From positions 11,822-58,983 of the forward strand of contig NZ_AOIB01000018.1 of assembly GCF_000337675.1 (NCBI RefSeq): DNA of 47,162 nt, read 5' to 3'. This document shows positions 8,873 through 17,882 of this stretch, one piece after another (the stretch's first letter is position 1; each line of letters starts with the position of its first letter). The notes under the pieces were generated by a model. That model was not told the origin of the DNA and made no database searches. It saw nothing but the letters and a program-made list of their open reading frames with translations. Position numbers and translations under genes: made by a program. The DNA is from Natronococcus amylolyticus DSM 10524. GTDB lineage: Archaea; Halobacteriota; Halobacteria; Halobacteriales; Natrialbaceae.

Positions 8873-9198
8873 AGGTTCGGTATTCTCGCGGTCGGTTTCT
8901 AGGATCAACCGCCCTTTCGACTCGATTCGGCACCATCTCGATACGGCCAAAACGGTTGGTGATAGGGCTGTTCTTCGAGCGTCGCGTCTAGAAGGATCCG
9001 ATCTCGACGCTGAGACTACCGCTCAGCGTATCGCCATCGTATCCCGCTTCAATGTATTGGAGCATGGGTATGTCACCCGAGTCTGAATGGTTTCGCTTTC
9101 GGTTATAAACCTGAAAGAAGACGTGGTGCCGGAAGCACCTCGCTCGCCGCGGATCGCTGCAAGATTATTTGTACGATCACGAGGCCCCGATTCGCTGT
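8873..9198. other. Divergent intergenic region between protease and ABC operon
   Basis: This 326-base gap separates divergent genes. On the plus strand a good TATA-like element (GGTTATAAACC, about 9097-9107) and a second one (GATTATTT, 9163-9170) precede the ATPase gene. The second lies about 32 bases before the ATG at 9199. No clear TATA is seen for the minus-strand protease. No coding frame is credible. Confidence 0.5.
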
Positions 9199-10212
9199 AT
9201 GACTGAGAACGATGATCCAACCACAGACCCAATCATTTCTGTCGAGAAGCTGGTCGTGGCGTACGAACGAAGCGAAGAGACGGTTCGTGCAGTCGACGGT
9301 ATCGATCTACAGATCGATCCGGGAACGATCGTCGGACTGATCGGACCGAACGGGGCTGGAAAGACGACGCTGCTCAAAACGTTGCTCGGGCTGGTCTCTC
9401 CGACGGGAGGACGTGTTCGAGTCGATGGAACCGACGTCGCGGAGCATCCCCACCGCGCTCACGCAACGATGGCCGCGGTACTCGAGGGCGCCCGAAGCAC
9501 GTACTGGCGGCTGACGGTCCGGGAGAACCTCGAGTTCTTCAGCCGGATGAACGCCGCGGGGCGCGGTGACGAGCGCGAGCGCATCCGCGCGGCTATCGAC
9601 CGATTTAATCTCACCGATCTCTCGGATGAAGTCGTCAACGACCTCTCTCGAGGACAGAAACAGCGAGTGTCACTGGCGGCGGCGCTCGTACAGGACCCCG
9701 AGATACTGTTCCTGGACGAGCCGACGCTCGGGCTCGACACCGAGGGATCGCTCGAGCTCCAGTCGTCGCTCGTCGACCTCGCGGAGCAGCACGGAACGAC
9801 GATCGTGCTCTCGAGTCACGATCTGCACGCGATCGAATCGATCTGCGATCGGGGTATCGTCCTTGACGATGGTCACGTCGTCGCGGACGACACCGTCGAA
9901 AACCTGGTCGACGTTTTCCGAACCGAGGTGTACGAGCTGGTCATCGAAGGGGCGCTCTCGCCCTCCGCACGAGGCGAGATCGAACGAGCGTACGAGATCG
10001 TCTCCTGTACCGAGCTTCGAGACCGAACGGCCCTGGAGGTCGCCGTTCCGGACGGTAACCGTATTCACGACCTGACCGGTGCGATGGTCGCACACGGCTC
10101 GCAGATCGAGTCGGTTCGGACTCTCGAGGGAAGCCTCGAGGCCGTCCTCGACTCGCTTTCGTTCGAGCGATCGGAACCGCTCGAACGCCGTCCGCTACGG
10201 GGCGCGCCATGA
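9199..10212 (+). CDS. ABC transporter ATP-binding protein, second ABC-2 system
   Basis: A 337-residue ATPase. Walker A is GPNGAGKTT (residues 49-57), the signature is DLSRGQKQRVSLAAAL, Walker B is EILFLDEPTLGLD and the H-loop is SSHDLHAIE. About 90 residues follow the nucleotide-binding domain as an accessory region. It differs from the 7018-7947 ATPase in sequence (for example LSRGQKQR against YSTGMKQR), so the two are not a recent duplication. The ATG at 9199 fits the GATTATTT box better than the in-frame start at 9169. The stop overlaps the permease start by 4 bases. Confidence 0.92.
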   Translation: MTENDDPTTDPIISVEKLVVAYERSEETVRAVDGIDLQIDPGTIVGLIGPNGAGKTTLLKTLLGLVSPTGGRVRVDGTDVAEHPHRAHATMAAVLEGARSTYWRLTVRENLEFFSRMNAAGRGDERERIRAAIDRFNLTDLSDEVVNDLSRGQKQRVSLAAALVQDPEILFLDEPTLGLDTEGSLELQSSLVDLAEQHGTTIVLSSHDLHAIESICDRGIVLDDGHVVADDTVENLVDVFRTEVYELVIEGALSPSARGEIERAYEIVSCTELRDRTALEVAVPDGNRIHDLTGAMVAHGSQIESVRTLEGSLEAVLDSLSFERSEPLERRPLRGAP

Positions 10213-11012
10213 ACGGGTACTGCTCGAGGTCGCCGACCGCCCTCGTCTCGGCAGTATCGGCGCTGGTACGGCGGGATCTGCTCATCATGCGACGGTATCC
10301 GCTAAACACCGCTGGCGCGGTACTGGGTCTGTACGCGCTGTTCCTTCTCGTTTACGTCGGCGGGCGCTCGTTCGTCGGTCCAAGTTTCGGCGAGACGCTC
10401 GGTGCACTGATCGTCGGCTTCTTCCTGTTCGTCATGGCAAACGCGTCCTACCAGTCGCTCGCGGGGCTGTTCGCGACCGAGGCGAAGTGGGGGACCCTCG
10501 AGCAGCTGTACCTCTCGCCGATCGGCTTCGGACCCATCGCGGTGTTGCTGTCGCTCAGTTCCCTGCTGGTGACGTTCTCGATCGGGTTCGCGATGCTCGC
10601 GCTGATGCTCCTGACGACGGGGGAATCGATCTCGCTCGACCTCCTCAGTATCGTTCCGATCGTCGTCCTCACGCTCCTGTCGACGATCGGACTCGGGCTG
10701 CTGTTCGGCGGCGCGACGGTCCGTTACAAGAACGTCAGCGCGGTCTTCGGCCTCGTCAAGTTCGCGCTCGTCGCCTGTATCGCTCTCGGGCCCGCCTCAA
10801 CCGAGTTCGTCGTGTTGAAGCTGCTCCCGCTTACGCAGGGGAGTTACTTGTTGCAGCGGGTAATGAACGAGGGCGTCCGCCTCTGGGAACTCGAGCCTGC
10901 AGAACTCTCGGTGCTCGCGTTCGTGGGAATCGCGTACTTCGTTCTCGGCTACGCGCTTTTCCGGTACTGTACCGACCGCGCTCGAGCAGCCGGGGTCATG
11001 GGACACTACTGA
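10209..11012 (+). CDS. ABC-2 type transporter permease, second system
   Basis: A 267-residue membrane subunit with six predicted helices. The cytoplasmic loop after helix 2 (ASYQSLAGLFATEAKWGTLEQLYLSPIGF) is the typical ABC-2 coupling segment, and LGLLFGGATVRYKNVSAVFGLVKF is typical of drug or polysaccharide exporter permeases. It starts within the last codons of its ATPase (4-base overlap). The exported substrate is not evident. The pair could be a drug, lipid or peptide exporter. Confidence 0.87.
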   Translation: MNGYCSRSPTALVSAVSALVRRDLLIMRRYPLNTAGAVLGLYALFLLVYVGGRSFVGPSFGETLGALIVGFFLFVMANASYQSLAGLFATEAKWGTLEQLYLSPIGFGPIAVLLSLSSLLVTFSIGFAMLALMLLTTGESISLDLLSIVPIVVLTLLSTIGLGLLFGGATVRYKNVSAVFGLVKFALVACIALGPASTEFVVLKLLPLTQGSYLLQRVMNEGVRLWELEPAELSVLAFVGIAYFVLGYALFRYCTDRARAAGVMGHY

Positions 11013-11073
11013 TCGCTGCTGACCGCCTCGAGGGGGCGAAGACACCGTCGATCCGCGACCGAGCATCCCTCAC

Positions 11074-11892
11074 TCACTCGACGACGTGTTCGGTATCGTA
11101 CGACCCGAGCCGTCGCACCCAGCCCTTCTCGGCTAGCTCCTCGATGTCCTCGAGCGCCTCGATCGTCCGGGACTCGTACAGCCCCGCCTCGACGTCGATG
11201 TGGAAGACGTAGTCGCCGAGTCGCTGGCCGCTGGGTCGGGACTCGACCCGCGAGAGATTGATGTCCCGCTCGGCGAAGGGTTCGAGCAACTCGAGCAACA
11301 GCCCGGGGTAGTTCGCGTTCGGATAGACGACGAACGTCGACTTCCCGCCGCCCGTCGAGCGCTCGTCGGCGGACGCGAGCGCGAAAAACCGCGTCGCGTT
11401 CGAGTCCTGGTCCTGGATGTCCTCGGCGAGCACCTCGAGCCCGTTCTCGATGTCGGCGTTCGCGGGGTGGCCGATCCCCGCGATCGAGGCGTCGTCGCGG
11501 GCGAACTCGACGCCCTGGGCGGTGCTGGCGACGGCCTCGAGGGTGGCGTCGGGGTACTCGCGCTCGAGGTAGGAACGACACTGCGCGAGCGCCTGGGAGT
11601 GGCTGGCGATCGTGTCGAACTCCGGTCCCTGGGCGAGCAGCGCGTGGCGGATCGGGGTGACGATCTCGCGGACGATCGCGACGTCGTACTCGGCGACGGC
11701 ATCCAGGCTCTCGGTGACGCTGCCTTCGATGCTGTTCTCGATAGGAACGATCCCGCGGTCGTACTCGTCGGTCGCGACGGCCTCGACGATCGAGGTCACC
11801 GATTGTCGGAACCCGATCTCGTCGTCGTCGTCGATCGCGCTCGCTGCCCGGTGCGAGTAGGTCCCTTCGGGACCGAGCGTGACTGTACGCAT
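11074..11892 (-). CDS. pheA: Prephenate dehydratase
   Basis: A 272-residue cytoplasmic enzyme converting prephenate to phenylpyruvate, the penultimate step of phenylalanine synthesis. The catalytic periplasmic-binding-like domain (about residues 1-180) shows GPEGTYSHRAA, PIENSIEGSV and the catalytic TRFFALA motif. A C-terminal ACT domain (about 190-270) carries ESRPSGQRLGDYVFHID, the known site of phenylalanine feedback inhibition. It is a stand-alone enzyme, not a chorismate mutase fusion. The ATG at 11892 gives MRTVTLGPEGTYS, the normal start. It lies about 4 kb from pheST but is not in the same operon. Confidence 0.96.
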   Translation of the reverse strand: MRTVTLGPEGTYSHRAASAIDDDDEIGFRQSVTSIVEAVATDEYDRGIVPIENSIEGSVTESLDAVAEYDVAIVREIVTPIRHALLAQGPEFDTIASHSQALAQCRSYLEREYPDATLEAVASTAQGVEFARDDASIAGIGHPANADIENGLEVLAEDIQDQDSNATRFFALASADERSTGGGKSTFVVYPNANYPGLLLELLEPFAERDINLSRVESRPSGQRLGDYVFHIDVEAGLYESRTIEALEDIEELAEKGWVRRLGSYDTEHVVE

Positions 11893-12059
11893 TGGCTCAG
11901 TCTTTGCCGGACCGCGTCAAAAGCGCGTCGGAGCGGACGCGTTCGGCTCGGCCGATCGCTCGACTCGCCTCGAGGACGGACCCGGACCCGAGTTGCGATC
12001 GAGCGTTTGACTCGCGGTTCGGAACGGCGTCCTCCGCAAAACAATCGGTTCTCGGACGG

Positions 12060-12368
12060 CTATTCCTCGAGGTGGTCGATTCCCTTCTTGGCGACGTTCG
12101 CTTCCGTAATCTCGCTGGGCATCCAGTCGGGCTTGTCGTCGGGGGCGGTCTCCTCCCAGGCCCAGCCGTCGTAGATGTGGACCTTGTCGGTACCTTTCTC
12201 CCGGAGCCGGAGCTCGATTCGATCCGCCGCGTCCTCGCTCGAGCCCGGCTCGAGTCGGCGAGCTGCCTTGAGTGCGGCCTGTCGCGGCGTGTTTCCCGAG
12301 AAGACGCTCGTCTCGTCGCCGCCCGATTCTCGCAGTGCGAAGTTTCGCTTTCCGTCCTCACGTACCAT
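12060..12368 (-). CDS. MC1 family non-histone chromosomal protein
   Basis: A 102-residue DNA-binding protein of the MC1 family, an architectural chromatin protein of halophiles and methanogens that binds and bends DNA as a monomer. The sequence MVREDGKRNFAL, then VFSGNTPRQAALKAARRL, LRLREKGTDKVHIYDGWAW and the C-terminal DWMP segment are family hallmarks. Three candidate ATGs exist (12398, 12383, 12368). A GGAGG Shine-Dalgarno motif at 12377-12381, 8 bases from the ATG at 12368, decides the start. Unlike several neighbours, this gene therefore appears to use a leader with a ribosome-binding site. Confidence 0.92.
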   Translation of the reverse strand: MVREDGKRNFALRESGGDETSVFSGNTPRQAALKAARRLEPGSSEDAADRIELRLREKGTDKVHIYDGWAWEETAPDDKPDWMPSEITEANVAKKGIDHLEE

Positions 12369-12376
12369 AGTTTTAG

Positions 12377-12413
12377 CCTCCATGTCAGTTCTGCACACGA
12401 TCAGACATAAAGA
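12377..12413 (-). promoter_or_regulatory. TATA box and Shine-Dalgarno of the MC1 gene
   Basis: TCTTTATGT (12405-12413, minus strand) is TATA-like and predicts transcription start near 12382. GGAGG at 12377-12381 lies 8 bases before the ATG at 12368, which is ideal Shine-Dalgarno spacing. The leader would be about 14 bases. Confidence 0.6.
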
Positions 12414-12562
12414 TATCCCCCAAAATCGACGGACTGCGCTACTATGTTTAAATGATCCCGTCGGATCGCTTCGGTCAGTGGTTTCGTCCGAAGCGGCGTC
12501 ACAGCACGATCGTACAGTGTGATTCGGGCCCGAAACGAGATCATTCGCTGTGTCGTAGAAAA

Positions 12563-12576
12563 CACTTAAGTATATC
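12563..12576 (+). promoter_or_regulatory. TATA-like promoter of the small AbrB-like gene
   Basis: ACTTAAGTATATCC places transcription start near 12595, giving a leader of about 12 bases before the ATG at 12607. The MC1 gene is transcribed the other way from the same 238-base gap. Confidence 0.55.
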
Positions 12577-12606
12577 CTACGGCGAAATGCGACCTAGAAT
12601 CCCGCG

Positions 12607-12804
12607 ATGGTCCGGAAAAAGAAGTTGAGTCCAAGCGGTGCGAAAGACGAAGACGGCAACTACCACAACGTCCATCTGAACCTCCACGAGGACGAACTCG
12701 CAGTCGCGGGTATGGATATCGGCGACGAAGTTTTCGTTCGCGTCCGGGACGGGAAGATCATCATCCAGAAAGCTAACGAAGAAGAGGTAGAACACGAGTT
12801 CTAA
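12607..12804 (+). CDS. Small AbrB/MazE-like protein
   Basis: A 65-residue protein with a basic start (MVRKKKLSPSGAKDEDG) and a body, VHLNLHEDELAVAGMDIGD followed by EVFVRVRDGKIIIQKANEE, that reads like a swapped-hairpin AbrB/MazE/SpoVT half-barrel: short strands, a helix with Leu/Ala, then GD-x-V-x-V-R and IIIQ. The function is not established. It could be a DNA-binding regulator or a conserved unknown. No toxin gene is adjacent, so an antitoxin role is not supported. It has its own promoter and lies divergent from MC1. Confidence 0.8.
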   Translation: MVRKKKLSPSGAKDEDGNYHNVHLNLHEDELAVAGMDIGDEVFVRVRDGKIIIQKANEEEVEHEF

Positions 12805-13040
12805 CCAACCACTCCTTCGCTCCGTTCCTGCTATACTGCCGTTTCGCTTCGAGAACACCCTCGTTAGCCTCTCTACCAGGGAGATCAACGACGGCAGCCG
12901 GCCAACGGCTGTGAGGCCCCGGCCCGGCCATAGAACGATCTTTTTGAGGCCTAGTTTGACGAAACTGACAAACCCTTAGTTCAGGACCGTTGGCTACCTA
13001 AAGATACGTGTAGCAGAGAGACTCTCTCTTTCCTGAGTTC

Positions 13041-13066
13041 ATATATCCAACATCATTGTTGATGTT
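13041..13066 (+). promoter_or_regulatory. TATA box with palindrome before the carboxypeptidase
   Basis: ATATAT at 13041-13046 is followed at once by the inverted repeat AACATCA-TTGT-TGATGTT (13049-13066), which would lie between the TATA box and the predicted start near 13067. That position suits an operator. The ATG used is then 13095, giving a leader of about 27 bases. Confidence 0.5.
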
Positions 13067-13094
13067 CTGGAGGATCGGCCCTCATAGAACTCAA

Positions 13095-15923
13095 ATGACT
13101 TGGAATCTAAGTGCTGCTGACTCGAACGAAACTGACGATCGTCTCTCGACTGCCCGCTTCGACGGAGCGGATATCGACCGCCGAACGTTCCTCTCGCTCT
13201 CCGCGGCGACGGGTGCGGCGCTCGCAGTACCCGGGACTGCGGCGGCCGACGTAACCGGGGAACCGATGACCGACGAGTACGCCTTCGTGGTCAACCACAC
13301 GCCCGAAGCGTACGAGGCCGCGACCCTCATCGAGTTCGCCGATCGGGACGATCTCGCAGCTTTCGCGGACGCGTACGAGGACGAGGGCCTCGAGCGCGCA
13401 CCCAAAGCGGTCACGCGGGACTCGCCTTCACCTGCCGCCCACGCACACCTCACGGCCGATGAAGTCGAAGACGTTCTCGAATTCGACGGAATCGAGCGCA
13501 TGGCGTTCTCTCCGGGCGCAAACCCCTGGTGGAAGCTCGAGGCCCCCTACGAGCAGGGGGTCTTCCCGCCCGTCGAAGAGGCCCGAAACTACCTCGGTTA
13601 CGAGGAGACGGCTCAGGCGCTCGAGTACCTCGAAACGACCGCCCCGGACCGGATCTCTGTCGAAACGATCGGCCAATCGCCGGGGTGGGAGAATCGATTG
13701 ACCGACGAGGAGTCCGACCCTCGCGACATCTACGTCGCCGAAGTGACGAACGACGTTCACGACGAGTCGTCGTTCGCGAGCAAGGAGAAGGTCGTCTACT
13801 CGTTGAACATCCACGGCGACGAGCGTGCGGGAACTGAGGCCGGTTGTCGGCTACTCGAGGAGATCGCGTTCGGCGAGGCCGAGGCGTTCGAACCGCTGCT
13901 GGACGACGTCGTTCTGTTGTTCCTGTTTACGAACCCCGATGGCTGGGTCTCGCGCAAGCCACAGACCCACATTCCGTGGGTCGAAGAACACGACACCAAC
14001 TTCCAGCGCGGGAACGCGAGCCAGTTCAATGAGCAGCCGGTCGACACGAATCGCCAGTACCCGACGATCGGGTGGACCGATCCCAACTTCCGGCCGGCCG
14101 AGCCCGACGGTGCACCCGAGGAGTTCCACGACCTCGTTCCCGACTCGCTGGCGATCGTCGACCACTTCCGTGGGTACGACAACGTGGAGTTCCTTTGTGA
14201 CTACCACGGGATGTACACCGCCGATCACATGGTGTTCAACCTCGAGACGAACGCCCCGTTCGACCACGACGGCACCCACGATCTGGACGAGGTCAACATC
14301 CGAATCGGTGAGGGAATGCACGAATTCTGGGGCGATATCGGTGCCATCGCCGACGACATCGAGGCCGCCAGCCAGGCGATGTACGACGAATCGTTCGTCC
14401 CGGACGGGGACAGCTACGAGGGGCTGTTCGACTGGGGGACGATCTACGACTCGTTGTCCTACCAGATCACCGGCGGTTTCCTCTGCTGGGCCGGCCAACC
14501 CGAGGCGTTCGGTGGCCTCGGCGCGATCACGGTCGCTCCGGAGGTTATTCTCTCGAACCACTCCGAGGACGCACAGAAGGAGTGGAAGCCGTACTGGTCC
14601 CGCCACTACGAGGAGGCCTACCGCATCTCGATGCGCGAGTACGCCGAGATAGCGGCCCAGACGACGACTGCGACCGTCGCCACGGCAGATCAGGATACGG
14701 CGTACGTTACGACGGACGCGCTAACGCGGTCCTCGGCCGATTTGCCACACACCGATACCGGTCCGGGCGAGGATCCGTCCGGCGACGGCCACGGCTCCGG
14801 GGCCCGCCGGAGCCACGACGTCGTCCAGCCCGGTTCCGGCGGAAGTACGCGAATCACGGCCGAAGCCACCGACGCCTCGCAGTCGATCTTCATCCACCTC
14901 GAGGGCGTCGGAAACGCGACTCAGGGCGTTATCCGTCTGCTCAACCCTGCAGGGAAGGTCGTCCGCGAGATCGACCTCGAGGCGAAGGCGGATCCGAACG
15001 ACTCGACGGTCCGAAAGCACGACTACGAGGACATCTGTATCCGTCATCCCGAGACGGGTCAGTGGGACGTCGAGATCGAAAGCGACGCCAAGATCAGTGC
15101 CAGCCTGACGACCGTCGACGCCGAGAACGGGATCCCCGATCCCGAGGAAGTACTGGGGTACGAACAGCGAGAGTACCTCGTCAATCCAATGCAGTTCTTC
15201 GCCGATCTCGAGCCGTATCTCGAGGACGGCGACATGGACGGCCTGCGCGTTCACGACGTTCGTATCGGACGCCTGCTCCGGGGCGAGTCCGGCCAGCGCC
15301 ACTACGACAAGCTCGTCGTCTCGCACGACGACGGGATTGACGATCAACAGTACCTCGAGGCGATCGAGGCGTTCGTCGAGGCCGGCGGCGACCTCGTGCT
15401 CACGGACGCGGGTGTGAACCTCCTCGGAGCACTCGAGGTCGGCGACGCCGCGTCGATCACGACCGACGACGTCCGCAACGTCGAGATGCAGTTTGCGAAC
15501 CTCGAGGACCGAGCGTTCGACCACCCGCTACTCGCCGGGATTCGGCCGCGCCAGCAGGAGATCTGGAAGGGATCCCAGCTGGGGTACACGACCGACGTCG
15601 ACCAGCCCGCGACGACCGTCGATCCGGACGCGTTCGCCGCCGCCGGCGGTTCGATTGCCGGGACGTTCGCGGAGTACGAAGACGGAAGCGAGGAGCCCAC
15701 CGGGACCGGTGTCGGTGCGGGAATCCTTTCGGCAGACGGAGCCGAAATCGCCGTCGTCGGATCGGTCCTCCCGCCGGCCCAGCAGACGGAACTTCACCCG
15801 TTCGGGATGGCAGATTACGCCGTCTCCTTCATGGGTCACACGCTGCTGTGTAATGCACTCGGCTTCGAGCAGTGCCGATACGCCGAGGGAGAGCTCGTGA
15901 GGACGTACGGCGAGATCAGATAG
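13095..15923 (+). CDS. Secreted M14 family zinc carboxypeptidase (TAT substrate)
   Basis: A 942-residue protein predicted to be exported folded by the twin-arginine pathway: DIDRRTFLSLSAATGAALA carries RR at residues 29-30, followed by a hydrophobic stretch and an AAA cleavage region near 50. The M14 peptidase domain has the zinc motif HGDE (H240, E243) and the third ligand in DYHGMY (H371), 128 residues later, the spacing expected for the family. Residues about 590-690 resemble a pre-peptidase C-terminal beta domain (SIFIHLEGVG...WDVEIESDAKISASL), and the last 230 form a further alpha/beta region (GGDLVLTDAGVNLLGAL). The upstream in-frame TTG and ATG are rejected because they lie before the predicted transcription start. 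Length is well above a minimal M14 enzyme. Confidence 0.9.
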   Translation: MTWNLSAADSNETDDRLSTARFDGADIDRRTFLSLSAATGAALAVPGTAAADVTGEPMTDEYAFVVNHTPEAYEAATLIEFADRDDLAAFADAYEDEGLERAPKAVTRDSPSPAAHAHLTADEVEDVLEFDGIERMAFSPGANPWWKLEAPYEQGVFPPVEEARNYLGYEETAQALEYLETTAPDRISVETIGQSPGWENRLTDEESDPRDIYVAEVTNDVHDESSFASKEKVVYSLNIHGDERAGTEAGCRLLEEIAFGEAEAFEPLLDDVVLLFLFTNPDGWVSRKPQTHIPWVEEHDTNFQRGNASQFNEQPVDTNRQYPTIGWTDPNFRPAEPDGAPEEFHDLVPDSLAIVDHFRGYDNVEFLCDYHGMYTADHMVFNLETNAPFDHDGTHDLDEVNIRIGEGMHEFWGDIGAIADDIEAASQAMYDESFVPDGDSYEGLFDWGTIYDSLSYQITGGFLCWAGQPEAFGGLGAITVAPEVILSNHSEDAQKEWKPYWSRHYEEAYRISMREYAEIAAQTTTATVATADQDTAYVTTDALTRSSADLPHTDTGPGEDPSGDGHGSGARRSHDVVQPGSGGSTRITAEATDASQSIFIHLEGVGNATQGVIRLLNPAGKVVREIDLEAKADPNDSTVRKHDYEDICIRHPETGQWDVEIESDAKISASLTTVDAENGIPDPEEVLGYEQREYLVNPMQFFADLEPYLEDGDMDGLRVHDVRIGRLLRGESGQRHYDKLVVSHDDGIDDQQYLEAIEAFVEAGGDLVLTDAGVNLLGALEVGDAASITTDDVRNVEMQFANLEDRAFDHPLLAGIRPRQQEIWKGSQLGYTTDVDQPATTVDPDAFAAAGGSIAGTFAEYEDGSEEPTGTGVGAGILSADGAEIAVVGSVLPPAQQTELHPFGMADYAVSFMGHTLLCNALGFEQCRYAEGELVRTYGEIR

Positions 15924-16061
15924 CACGAAACGACGAGGGTATCAGACCCCCTCGAGATCCAAACCCGCACGCGCACTTTTATTCGCTCGAGTGAATCGGC
16001 ACGCGGGCCACCGCTCGCACAAACACGGTACCAGAAAGTCGTTCGTTTCGCTCGCGGAGAG

Positions 16062-17882
16062 CTACCGCAGCGCCTCGAGGTCGAACTCGAAGGCCGCGAC
16101 GGGCACCTCGAGGTCGTGCTCGACGAGCACTTTCGGGTGGATCTCGCCGACGACACCGACGACCTCGCCGTCGATGACGACGTTGGCCGCTCGACCCGGG
16201 ATGAAGGTCGGATGCTCCGTGGCGGGCGTCTCGAGTTCGACGTTGAAATCGCGGGCGAGCGCCTGAAGCCGCGCCTTGGCGTCCTCGTAGCCCGAATCGT
16301 GGCTCGCGAGGACGGCCCCAATGTGGCGTCCCTCGCCGACGCCCGTGTTCTCGGTTTCGTCGAGTTCAGCGGCGAAGCCGACCTCCGAGAGGTGTTGTGG
16401 GTACGCGCGGTGGGTGTTGTTCTCGAGGACCTGCAGCAGCGAGGGCAGACACCAGGTTCGGAGCATCGTGTAGTCCTCACTGTAGGGCTCCTTGATCGTC
16501 GCGGGCTCGCCCGCACCGTAGGCGTCAGTCCCCGGTTCCACGTCGAGCCGTTCGTAGTTCTGTCCCTCGTCGATCATGTGGAAGTTGAGCATGTCCTCGA
16601 AGCCGAGGCCGACGAGCTGCGTTCGAGCCGCGCGCTCGAGCCGCGAGCGCTCGTGACGGCCGCCGACGGTGCCGACCTCGGGGTAGCGGGGCTCGAGGTC
16701 GTTGAACCCGTAGGCCCGTCCGAGGTCATCGATCACGTCGAGCGGGTGAAGCACGTCGACGCGGTAGGGTGGGATCGTCACCTCGTAGACGAGATCGCCC
16801 GTCGACACGTCCTCGGCTTTCGACTCGTCCGAACCTACCGGGCCGTCCCGTTCCTCGAGTCCGTCTCGGTCCTCCAGGGGTGTGATGGAACTCTCGTCGT
16901 CGCCCGTCGCTTCGTCCTCGCTTCTCGTGGCGTCGAGCCCCGAGCGCTCGGCCAGATCGATCACCTCGTCGGGATCGAGATCGATTCCGAGGAGGGTCTC
17001 GATACGGTCGTGGGCGACCCGCTTCGTCTTCGTCGAGAGGTCGGGGCGCACCAACTCGCTGTCGGGGTACTCGACCCGGACGTCCTCGAGCGTCGCACCC
17101 CGCGCTGCGAGCGCGTAGCAGACGATGTTGAGCATCTTGTCGATCGTCCACTGATCGGTGCCGGTCATCTCGACGAACAGATCCCGGGAGTCGGTCGAGA
17201 CCTCCGTCCGCCGACCGTTGATGACTGGCGGGAACGAGAACAGACCGATGTCGTCGTAGATCGCTGGGTAGCGCTCGTACTCGCTGACGAGGTCGGCGTA
17301 CTCTCGGCCCGTCTGGTGTTCCTCGAGCACCTCCGCGGGCGTCAGCTCGGCGTCCGAATCGAGGGGGACAAAGCGGTCCTCGTCGGGTTCAACGCCGACG
17401 TACTGGATGGTCGGGTTGCCCTCGGTAGCCGGACTTCCCTTGAGCATCGTCAGATCGTGAATCCCGATCGCGCCCTTCGCACGTTTGCGACCCATCGTCG
17501 CGTGAAGCTTCTCCTGAAGCTGGATGAGCGAGTCGAGGCCGTCCTCGTCCAGATCGACGTCGCGGATCACCGCGCCCGTGACGTAGGGTCGCTCGTCGGG
17601 GACCGACCCCTCGACCTCGATCGTCCAGTCGGCGGCGTTCGTCGAGGGGACGTGCACGCCGCGGGCGTCGCCGTACTGGTAGCGCATCGAGCGCGCGACG
17701 CCCTCGACCGAGAGCCGATCGAGGCGGTCGGGCGCGAACTCGAGTTCGAACTCGTCGTCCTCGGTCCAGCCCTCGAACTCGAGGCCGAGGGCGAACAGGT
17801 CCGCCTGCAGTTCCTCGTCGCTCTTCTCCTCGCGGCCGGTCAGTTCGCGCAGTTCGTCGGGATCGATGTCGACGGTTGGCAT
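16062..17882 (-). CDS. pheT: Phenylalanyl-tRNA synthetase beta subunit
   Basis: A 606-residue beta subunit of the class IIc (alpha-beta)2 enzyme that charges tRNA-Phe. It has the archaeal layout: no N-terminal tRNA-binding OB extension, a B3/B4 editing domain (about residues 80-270, with KRAKGAIGIHDL), B5 (about 275-400) and a C-terminal inactive synthetase-like core with EVGTVGGRHERSRLERAARTQLVGLGFEDM. A Glu/Asp-rich insert of about 50 residues (about 320-370) is probably a halophilic surface loop. The start codon overlaps the pheS stop by one base, so the subunits are translationally coupled. Confidence 0.97.
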   Translation of the reverse strand: MPTVDIDPDELRELTGREEKSDEELQADLFALGLEFEGWTEDDEFELEFAPDRLDRLSVEGVARSMRYQYGDARGVHVPSTNAADWTIEVEGSVPDERPYVTGAVIRDVDLDEDGLDSLIQLQEKLHATMGRKRAKGAIGIHDLTMLKGSPATEGNPTIQYVGVEPDEDRFVPLDSDAELTPAEVLEEHQTGREYADLVSEYERYPAIYDDIGLFSFPPVINGRRTEVSTDSRDLFVEMTGTDQWTIDKMLNIVCYALAARGATLEDVRVEYPDSELVRPDLSTKTKRVAHDRIETLLGIDLDPDEVIDLAERSGLDATRSEDEATGDDESSITPLEDRDGLEERDGPVGSDESKAEDVSTGDLVYEVTIPPYRVDVLHPLDVIDDLGRAYGFNDLEPRYPEVGTVGGRHERSRLERAARTQLVGLGFEDMLNFHMIDEGQNYERLDVEPGTDAYGAGEPATIKEPYSEDYTMLRTWCLPSLLQVLENNTHRAYPQHLSEVGFAAELDETENTGVGEGRHIGAVLASHDSGYEDAKARLQALARDFNVELETPATEHPTFIPGRAANVVIDGEVVGVVGEIHPKVLVEHDLEVPVAAFEFDLEALR

